Of a DNA stretch of 12,109 bases, positions 8,001 through 12,109 are shown in pieces (positions within the stretch are counted from its first letter, which is position 1; each line of letters opens with the position of its first letter). A program made the position numbers and the translations under genes. The stretch spans positions 1-12,109 of the forward strand of contig JACWAG010000401.1 of NCBI GenBank assembly GCA_014874425.1. Reading direction: 5' to 3'. Below the pieces are notes generated by a model, which saw nothing but the letters and a program-made list of their open reading frames with translations, did no database searches and had not been told where the DNA came from. This DNA comes from Syntrophaceae bacterium. GTDB lineage: Bacteria > Desulfobacterota > Desulfomonilia > Desulfomonilales > Desulfomonilaceae.

Positions 8001-8460
8001 TATTTTCGAGCACTTTCTCAATCGACCATGCGACGAATCGTTGTGAGCGGTTTGGTGATTTTGCGAGTAGCACAGGATTCATCAGTTCATTTGTTCTGGC
8101 GACATTTTGTAGGACTTCGGCCCTGATCTGCCATATGGCGTCTCCGATATCCTGTTGTAGCGATTCAACTTCCTCTGTTGGTGGTTCACTGGCCAGTTGG
8201 GAGAGGATCTTTTCCAACCGGTTAGCCATGCTATCAACTTGAGAATAAAACTCGGATTTGGAAGCCAGTTCGAAATGAAAGGAAAACGTCATCAATTCAT
8301 CGAATTTTTTGATAAGGCTATCAACAGAATTTCTAAGTTGTCCAATGTCAAATGACTCGCGGTAAATTCCATCGAGTGAATCGGCAATCTGATGGACCCA
8401 ATTTAAATCTGAATCATTTTTCCATGCTTCATTGCTGAGAAAGCCGGCTATTCCACACAC
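5056..8460 (-). CDS. Giant GlmS-like glutamine-fructose-6-phosphate aminotransferase with insertions and a C-terminal extension
   Basis: GlmS makes glucosamine-6-phosphate from glutamine and fructose-6-phosphate in the cytoplasm, the first step of UDP-GlcNAc synthesis. This homologue has 1134 residues against about 600. The start is GTG (8458-8460) with GAGGT 7 bases upstream, which leaves Cys2 as the glutaminase nucleophile (CGIAGF). Residues 8-153 are a helical, coiled-coil-like insertion. The glutaminase domain then resumes with VRGRDSAG (159-166), TRWASNG (263-269), LNGDVDN (301-307) and TTDAK (328-332). SIS domain 1 (about 520-655) has ISQSGTTTDT (578-587) and VASTKAF (632-638). SIS domain 2 (about 700-825) keeps Lys720, Glu723 and His739, equivalent to E. 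coli Lys485, Glu488 and His504 with identical spacing. About 90 extra residues precede AKTVTVG (928-934), which resembles the GlmS C-tail AKSVTVE with its catalytic lysine (here Lys929). Residues 935-1134 go beyond normal GlmS. No canonical glmS is in the window, so this may be the cell's GlmS or a specialised paralogue. Confidence 0.9.
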   Translation of the reverse strand: MCGIAGFLSNEAWKNDSDLNWVHQIADSLDGIYRESFDIGQLRNSVDSLIKKFDELMTFSFHFELASKSEFYSQVDSMANRLEKILSQLASEPPTEEVESLQQDIGDAIWQIRAEVLQNVARTNELMNPVLLAKSPNRSQRFVAWSIEKVLENIDRLEVRGRDSAGIAVQCVIDQNTCLPQVPELGKERLLDKSSRIVDGVKIGFNGNQLDSRGFVLTFIYKVANLVGRLGDNTSHIRKAVRNDKELWRIAAFIEKANIVAHTRWASNGIISLANCHPVDGELHEKENMESINDRNALFVLNGDVDNYHSLVEDVVHSRGYQIKPIVTTDAKILPVFYRLGTSLTEPHFKRFAELMNSCEGSLAIVMQHPLFPDELVMGQKGSGQSLFIGQPLDGFIFASEVYGLAAWTRNCMPLSGLEKGGTEIVISTHSKHDVKAYFLEDLSQVRLRTEPIYIHSRDIFRGAFAYYFEKEIHEAPSSIRKTIKGKYTKKGRTIEFLDVGPETFGALVGRLRDTSQPRIRKIIVIGQGTASIAANGVAYLIEKALDGLGVSVTSCKASELSGFMPDYSLNDTLLIAISQSGTTTDTNRTVDVASAHGAWTHAIVNRRNSPLVAKSNSHFYTSDGRDVEMAVASTKAFYSQVTAGKLTAALLAKEFNSLPDEQIYQEISSLEELPRLVELVLQRGNVIKHLAENYGPSSRNWAVVGNGPNKIAADEIRIKLSELCYKSIPCDFTEDKKHVDLSTEPLTLVIANDLPDQIVQDTAKEVAIFKAHSGKPLVFCAEGEKRFLDHAEGVVELPVIGGGLGFVLATVAGHLWGFHTAKAIDIQSNRLRDIRSLLTQFLENPETWDRIELQNRFDGALKLISDGEMNAALPASTAASMAVYSGKLATFDETPDDLELLINEGIVTLSKAIEEMTRPIDSIRHQAKTVTVGISRPQDTLPSLLLKALERLGAQAVWVKDQDKRVLKALSQVIENVKGGMLYKVGDPLKPDELTREFSPIQVVARFGYSEGKASRYDTPNPAGGSKRTALRLRRAVWSSGKGGQESLLVAPLFSDGSGECKSLALLHVEFVGQASVSQKMNMLKALGGRFHDVVEKLEEQASSCSIEDFVQRVKPRDLVLSPIESLVLSISC

Positions 8461-8467
8461 GTTGTTT

Positions 8468-8472
8468 ACCTC
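8468..8472 (-). promoter_or_regulatory. Ribosome binding site fixing the GTG start of the GlmS-like gene
   Basis: GAGGT on the minus strand lies 7 bases before the GTG. It supports a start that places a cysteine at position 2, which glutaminases of this class need as the N-terminal nucleophile after removal of Met. Confidence 0.7.
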
Positions 8473-8497
8473 ATAATAGATATTAATTTAAGCATGC

Positions 8498-8522
8498 AAT
8501 GTTGAACAATGTATTTAACATT
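8498..8522. repeat. Inverted repeat in the divergent GlmS-like/PHP intergenic region
   Basis: AATGTT (8498-8503) and AACATT (8517-8522) form inverted half-sites around a 13-base centre, next to a GCATGC palindrome (8492-8497). It sits between two divergent genes, so a regulator site is possible. The arms are short and AT-rich, and could be chance. Confidence 0.25.
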
Positions 8523-8529
8523 ACTTACG

Positions 8530-8585
8530 TTGTGTCTCTAGTATTTTAATTTAAAATGATAGAGAAATGGGGCTGGCTAAAGCCC
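8530..8585 (+). promoter_or_regulatory. Candidate promoter and leader hairpin of the PHP gene
   Basis: TTGTGT (8530-8535), a 16-base spacer and TAAAAT (8552-8557) form a weak sigma70-like promoter. Just downstream GGGCT (8570-8574) can pair with AGCCC (8581-8585) over a 6-base loop, ending immediately before the AGGAAAGGAAA ribosome binding site. The hairpin could affect access to that site, but it is short. Confidence 0.3.
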
Positions 8586-8601
8586 AGGAAAGGAAACCAA
8601 A

Positions 8602-9264
8602 TTGATCGATTTTCATACACACACCATATTTAGTGACGGGGTCCTAATACCGAGTGAACTGGTGCGGAGAGCTGAAGTTATAGGATACCGCGCCATAGGA
8701 TTGACCGACCATGTGGACGCGTCCAATCTTGATTTTGTGGCCCCTCGAATCATCAAAGTTGCGCAGGAATTGAACCGGCGCCAGAAGGTTTTAGTAATTC
8801 CTGGGGTTGAGATTACGCACGCGCCTCCCTCCGAAATAGCAGAGTTGATATCAGAAGCGCGAAAGATAGGGGTAACTCTAATCGTTACACATGGCGAATC
8901 ACCGGTTGAGCCGGTGGCTCCAGGCACGAACCATGCGGCTATTCTTGCGGAAACCGACATCCTGGCCCATCCAGGTTTGATCTCAAAAGAAGACGCGGCT
9001 TTGGCCAAAGAGAAAAACGTTTTCCTTGAAATAACGAACCGATCCGGTCACAGCTTGACGAACGGACACGTTTTCCGGATGGCCTCAGAGACCGGGGCCC
9101 AAATGGTACTCAACACGGATACTCATACACCTGACAATCTGATGACCGATCAAAAGGCTGAAATGGTGTTGATAGGCGCAGGAATGTCACGTAAAGAAGC
9201 TGACCGAGTTCTGGATTCGAATCATGCGCTCCTTGATGTTCTGAAAGCCAGGATGGACTGGTGA
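8602..9264 (+). CDS. PHP-domain metal-dependent phosphoesterase (histidinol-phosphatase-like)
   Basis: The PHP family are TIM-barrel-like hydrolases with a trinuclear metal centre that cleave phosphate esters. Members include HisK-type histidinol phosphatases, the Pol III/PolX exonuclease domain and YcdX/YciV phosphoesterases. The 220 residues carry the full set of expected ligands in order: HTH at 5-7 (His5, His7), Asp12, DH at 36-37, Glu70 in PGVE, His97 in THGE, His123 in AHPG, and Asp173/His175 in NTDTH. The start is TTG at 8602, with AGGAA (8591-8595) six bases upstream. There is no in-frame ATG before the essential HxH motif, so TTG is the only sensible start. The substrate cannot be told. 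It stands alone, divergent from the GlmS-like gene and 214 bases before sppA. With no his genes in the window a role in histidine synthesis is unproven. Confidence 0.9.
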   Translation: MIDFHTHTIFSDGVLIPSELVRRAEVIGYRAIGLTDHVDASNLDFVAPRIIKVAQELNRRQKVLVIPGVEITHAPPSEIAELISEARKIGVTLIVTHGESPVEPVAPGTNHAAILAETDILAHPGLISKEDAALAKEKNVFLEITNRSGHSLTNGHVFRMASETGAQMVLNTDTHTPDNLMTDQKAEMVLIGAGMSRKEADRVLDSNHALLDVLKARMDW

Positions 9265-9478
9265 CAGCACAATGGCTTTCCCTTCGCCCATGAAAGAATT
9301 CGGCGCGTCGGACGGATAAAAGGGAGTGGAACAGAATCGGGAACATGGTGATTCGATACAATAGGGCGGGCCGGTGGCTTGCGAACACTTATTTTTTCTG
9401 ATAACTTTTCCATTTTACAATGTTTGTATGTCTTCCTGAATGCGAGTAATAAACTCGAGTTGGGCGGGTATAATCAGA

Positions 9479-10390
9479 ATGAAAAAGTCCAGGCTTACTG
9501 TTTCTTTAACTTTCGTAATCGTTCTAATGGTTGTTTTTGTTACTTTGGTGTTCACGCTATCACGTTTCTTTGAGGACGAGGAGCGACCGTCCGGATTTTC
9601 GGGCATACTGGATTATGGTAACAAGATCGGAATAATTCCTATTGAAGGAACTATTATGACGGCTGATGAAACTCTCAAGAACTTGAGAAAATTCGAGAAA
9701 AGGTCGTCTATTCGAGCAATTGTACTAAGAATTAATTCCCCGGGGGGTACAGTTGCTCCCGCTCAGGAAATCTACCGGGAGATTGAGAAAATTAAGAAGA
9801 AAAAACCGGTAGTAGCTTCAATTGAAACAGTAGGCGCATCGGCTGCTTATTATATTGCTTCCAACACTGATCGGATAGTTTGTTCGAAGGGTTCAATCAC
9901 TGGAAGCATTGGTGTTATAATGATGTTGCCGGATATCCACAAAGTAATCGAAAAGATTGGTGTCAATGTCAATATTATCAAGGCTGGGGCTTTCAAAGAC
10001 ATCGGGTCCGGAGTAAAACCGCTGGATGACAAAGAGCGCGATATACTACAAGGTTTCGCGACGGAGGTTCACGAACAGTTTATTTCGGATGTGATTAAAG
10101 GAAGAAAGGGAAAGATCGAAGAAGACAAGCTGCGCAGCATTGCTGACGGACGATTTTTCACCGGTCAGACGGCGAAAGATTTGGGTTTGGTTGATTCTAT
10201 GGGCAATTTTTATGATGCGATTAAGGTCGCTGCTAATCTTTGCAAAATAAAGGGTGAACCGGAAATTGAATATCCGAAGAAAAAATGGAATAGTTACCTT
10301 GACCTCTTCCTGGATTCAACTTCAAAAAGTATTGTTAAAGGGTTGGAATACGCTGGGTCCGCGCGATCTAACGCTCCAATGCCCAGATAG
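9479..10390 (+). CDS. sppA: Signal peptide peptidase SppA-type S49 serine protease, membrane-anchored
   Basis: This family degrades cleaved signal peptides in the cytoplasmic membrane, with the catalytic domain outside the cytoplasm. The 303-residue product starts with MKKSRL, then one transmembrane anchor (about 7-29), then a single S49 domain, as in the short Gram-positive/archaeal type and unlike the double-domain E. coli SppA of about 618 residues. INSPGG (85-90) is the oxyanion-hole region. The nucleophile is Ser121 in VGASAAYY and the general base Lys173 in FKDIG. Their 52-residue spacing equals that of the B. subtilis Ser147/Lys199 dyad. I chose the ATG at 9479 because it places the KK directly before the anchor. 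An ATG at 9440 adds 13 residues but has no ribosome binding site. Even the chosen start has only a distant GGGCGGG. No obvious strong promoter; monocistronic by position. Confidence 0.93.
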   Translation: MKKSRLTVSLTFVIVLMVVFVTLVFTLSRFFEDEERPSGFSGILDYGNKIGIIPIEGTIMTADETLKNLRKFEKRSSIRAIVLRINSPGGTVAPAQEIYREIEKIKKKKPVVASIETVGASAAYYIASNTDRIVCSKGSITGSIGVIMMLPDIHKVIEKIGVNVNIIKAGAFKDIGSGVKPLDDKERDILQGFATEVHEQFISDVIKGRKGKIEEDKLRSIADGRFFTGQTAKDLGLVDSMGNFYDAIKVAANLCKIKGEPEIEYPKKKWNSYLDLFLDSTSKSIVKGLEYAGSARSNAPMPR

Positions 10391-10396
10391 GAACGA

Positions 10397-10476
10397 CGTT
10401 TGAACAATATTGGGACCTCTAAATGTTGTTTTTTGCAAAATAGTGTAACATTTTCCTGTTAGCGCTTTTTCAAACG
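10397..10476. repeat. Nested inverted repeats between sppA and guaB
   Basis: An outer perfect 8-base pair of arms, CGTTTGAA (10397-10404) and TTCAAACG (10469-10476), encloses an inner 7-base pair, AAATGTT (10421-10427) and AACATTT (10447-10453). They fill the gap before guaB and overlap the possible terminator. They might form one folded leader or be protein sites. A TAACAT at 10446-10451 could serve as a weak -10 element, though no good -35 is seen. Confidence 0.4.
10403..10434 (+). terminator. Possible weak intrinsic terminator after sppA
   Basis: AACAATAT (10403-10410) can pair with ATGTTGTT (10423-10430, one G-U pair) across a 12-base loop, running into a T-tract (10429-10434). It starts 13 bases after the sppA stop. 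The stem is AT-rich and thus weak. Confidence 0.35.
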
Positions 10477-10518
10477 CCACTTATCCTTGAAGAATGTAAA
10501 CGATACATGAAGAAAGAC

Positions 10519-10524
10519 GGAGAG
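10519..10524 (+). promoter_or_regulatory. Ribosome binding site selecting the guaB start
   Basis: GGAGAG lies 6 bases before the ATG at 10531, ideal spacing. The upstream in-frame ATG at 10507 lacks such a site, and using it would add eight residues not typical of the family. Confidence 0.7.
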
Positions 10525-10530
10525 TTATTG

Positions 10531-11988
10531 ATGGTTGTGCAAGAATCTTTGACCTTTGATGATGTTTTTCTAGTGCCTTGTTATTCAGAATTGCTGCCAT
10601 CAGCGGTAGACGTTCAGACCAGGCTGACCGCAGCCATCACTTTGAATATTCCTCTTGTTAGCGCTGCCATGGATACGGTCACGGAATCCGAGATGGCTAT
10701 CAGTTTGGCCCGTCAGGGCGGGATAGGAATTATTCATCGTAATCTCGGCATACCGGAGCAGGTTCGGGAGGTTGACCGCGTTAAAAGGTCGGAGTCGGGA
10801 ATGATAGTGGACCCGATAACGATACATCCTGAACAAAAAATCTCGGATGCTCTTCAAATTATGAAGAAATATCATATTTCAGGTGTACCGGTTACAGTCA
10901 ACGGATATTTGAAGGGTATTCTCACTAACCGGGATCTTCGTTTTATCGAAGACCTCGACCTCAAGGTCGAGGAAGTCATGACCAAAGAGAACCTGATTAC
11001 GGTTGATGAGAAAATAGGCATAGAAGAATCTAAGGCTCTGCTTCACAAACACAGGATAGAAAAACTGGTCGTTGTTGATCGTGAAAACAGGGTCAAAGGG
11101 TTAATCACCATTAAGGATATTCAAAAGGCCATCATGTATCCTAATTCTGCAAAAGATGAGTTCGGTCGTTTGCGGGTTGGAGCCGCTGTTGGAGTTGGCC
11201 CCGACAGGGAGGAGAGGGTTGAAGCGCTTTTAAGGCGTGGCGCAGATGTAATCGTGGTCGACACTTCACACGGACATTCTAAAAACGTGATGGACGCCAT
11301 TAGAGATATAAAAGCCAATTACAGCAATTGCCAAATTATAGGAGGCAACATCGCAACACCAGAAGCGGTTCGTGATCTTGTCAGCGCTGGCGCTGACGGA
11401 GTCAAGCTGGGGGTTGGCCCAGGATCAATTTGTACCACTAGGATTGTGGCTGGAGTTGGTGTGCCCCAAGTTTCCGCCATCCTTGAGTGTTCCAAGGTGG
11501 CGTCTGAGCTTAATGTGCCTATGGTAGCCGACGGAGGGGTCAAATACTCGGGTGATGTTACCAAGGCTCTGGCTGCAGGCGCTAACACCGTCATGATCGG
11601 CGGACTGCTTGCGGGCACAGACGAGAGCCCCGGGGAGATGGTGCTATATCAAGGCAGATCTTACAAGTCATACCGCGGAATGGGTTCAATTGAGGCAATG
11701 AAAGATGGTTCACGTGACCGTTATGGGCAACACGAGGGAGTCCCAGAACATAAGCTCGTTCCGGAGGGTATTGTAGGCATGGTCCCGGCAAAAGGCCCTG
11801 TTTCCGATTCAATCACACAACTTATCGGCGGACTCAAAGCTGGCATGGGCTATCTTGGCGCCAAAACCCTTGAAGATCTCCGATCAAGGGCCAAATTTAT
11901 CAAGGTCACTGCGGCCGGTCTGAAAGAGTCTCATGTTCACGATGTTGTAATTACCAAAGAGGCCCCCAATTACAGACGTGAATCCTAA
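10531..11988 (+). CDS. guaB: Inosine-5'-monophosphate dehydrogenase
   Basis: GuaB oxidises IMP to XMP with NAD+, the committed step of GMP synthesis, as a cytoplasmic tetramer. From the ATG at 10531 the product has 485 residues, the normal length (E. coli 488), and begins with the typical SLTFDDVFLVP. The (beta/alpha)8 barrel is interrupted at about 95-205 by a CBS-domain pair (PITIHPEQKISDAL onward, then VMTKENLITVDE), which binds adenine or guanine nucleotides in this family. The catalytic loop GPGSICTTR carries the nucleophile Cys301. GGNIATPEAV, ADGGV and SYRGMGS bind IMP. The mobile flap has the Arg397-Tyr398 dyad in DRYGQ, followed by KLVPEGIVG. It lies 20 bases before argC on the same strand, so the two are probably cotranscribed. 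A 20-base palindrome occurs inside the CBS-coding part. Confidence 0.97.
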   Translation: MVVQESLTFDDVFLVPCYSELLPSAVDVQTRLTAAITLNIPLVSAAMDTVTESEMAISLARQGGIGIIHRNLGIPEQVREVDRVKRSESGMIVDPITIHPEQKISDALQIMKKYHISGVPVTVNGYLKGILTNRDLRFIEDLDLKVEEVMTKENLITVDEKIGIEESKALLHKHRIEKLVVVDRENRVKGLITIKDIQKAIMYPNSAKDEFGRLRVGAAVGVGPDREERVEALLRRGADVIVVDTSHGHSKNVMDAIRDIKANYSNCQIIGGNIATPEAVRDLVSAGADGVKLGVGPGSICTTRIVAGVGVPQVSAILECSKVASELNVPMVADGGVKYSGDVTKALAAGANTVMIGGLLAGTDESPGEMVLYQGRSYKSYRGMGSIEAMKDGSRDRYGQHEGVPEHKLVPEGIVGMVPAKGPVSDSITQLIGGLKAGMGYLGAKTLEDLRSRAKFIKVTAAGLKESHVHDVVITKEAPNYRRES

Positions 11989-12008
11989 CAGAAGTTTAGA
12001 GTCTTAAA

Positions 12009-12109
12009 ATGTTGCAAGCACTAATTTTTGGAACGACGGGATATACTGGTATAGAACTAATCCGAATCCTTAGCGCCCATCCTGAAGTCTCAGTTGTAGC
12101 AGGTAGTTC
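12009..12109 (+). CDS. argC: N-acetyl-gamma-glutamyl-phosphate reductase, N-terminal fragment (cut by window edge)
   Basis: Thirty-three residues are visible from the ATG at 12009. FGTTGYTGIELIR matches the dinucleotide-binding loop at the start of ArgC (usually GATGYTGxELxR), and LSAHPEVSVVAGSS continues the second strand and its turn as in the family. ArgC reduces N-acetylglutamyl phosphate with NADPH in arginine synthesis. It starts 20 bases after the guaB stop, suggesting one transcript. The ribosome binding site is weak. A related semialdehyde dehydrogenase is a less likely alternative, since the GYTGxEL signature is typical of ArgC. Confidence 0.85.
   Translation, partial: MLQALIFGTTGYTGIELIRILSAHPEVSVVAGS

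Noticed and set aside
8461..8601. A glmS ribozyme/riboswitch upstream of the GlmS-like gene.
   Set aside because: The 141-base region is AT-rich and shows none of the expected pseudoknotted core; that ribozyme is also known mainly from Gram-positive bacteria.
9469..9474. Perfect TATAAT five bases before the sppA ATG, suggesting leaderless transcription.
   Set aside because: No acceptable -35 at 15-19 bases, and the distance would leave almost no leader. Probably chance in an AT-rich context.
9440..9478. Longer SppA start at the ATG of 9440 (13 extra residues).
   Set aside because: No ribosome binding site before it, and the extra residues would put a polar segment ahead of the KK-anchor pattern typical of a membrane start.
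9265..9478. A small gene between the PHP gene and sppA.
   Set aside because: Short open frames on either strand lack ribosome binding sites and recognisable protein features; I see no gene here.
10507..10530. Longer GuaB start (493 residues).
   Set aside because: The ATG at 10531 has a well-spaced GGAGAG and gives the family's usual N-terminus.

Overview
This looks like an ordinary chromosomal stretch from a Gram-negative bacterium. No phage, IS element, CRISPR, rRNA or tRNA signal was seen. The mix of housekeeping genes (topA, dprA, sppA, guaB, argC), moderate GC, GTG and TTG starts, and the overall style of the proteins suggest a deltaproteobacterium (Desulfobacterota, for example a syntrophic or sulfate-reducing lineage). 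That placement is an inference from general resemblance, not a database result.

Left part, minus strand (about 343-4866). The 3' end of an unrecognised Pro/Gln-rich plus-strand gene (3-317) runs convergently into topA (DNA topoisomerase I with four C-terminal zinc fingers). Upstream of topA lies dprA (DNA-processing protein, RecA loader), the familiar dprA-topA gene order. Further upstream is an unrecognised, probably exported 241-residue protein. A good intrinsic terminator overlaps its stop codon, so it is probably transcribed separately from dprA. It has a near-consensus sigma70-type promoter at 4986-5014.

Centre (5056-8460, minus strand). The most unusual gene encodes a 1134-residue relative of GlmS (glutamine-fructose-6-phosphate aminotransferase), almost twice the usual length of about 600. 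All the catalytic residues of both half-reactions that I could align are present: Cys2 glutaminase nucleophile, and Lys/Glu/His plus the C-tail lysine of the isomerase. They are spread out by a helical insertion of about 145 residues directly after the nucleophile strand, a longer glutaminase domain, about 90 extra residues between the second SIS domain and the C-tail, and about 200 residues after the normal GlmS end. This is the best candidate for an undescribed variant.

Right part, plus strand (8602-12109). A PHP-family metal-dependent phosphoesterase with a TTG start is divergent from the GlmS-like gene across a 141-bp AT-rich gap. It is followed by a membrane-anchored S49 protease (SppA type), guaB (IMP dehydrogenase with a CBS pair) and, 20 bp later, the start of argC, cut by the window edge. 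Nested inverted repeats and a possible terminator lie between sppA and guaB.

No gene-free stretch exceeds 300 bases. The largest gaps are 2656-2907 (upstream of topA), 4867-5055, and 9265-9478, where I see no gene.
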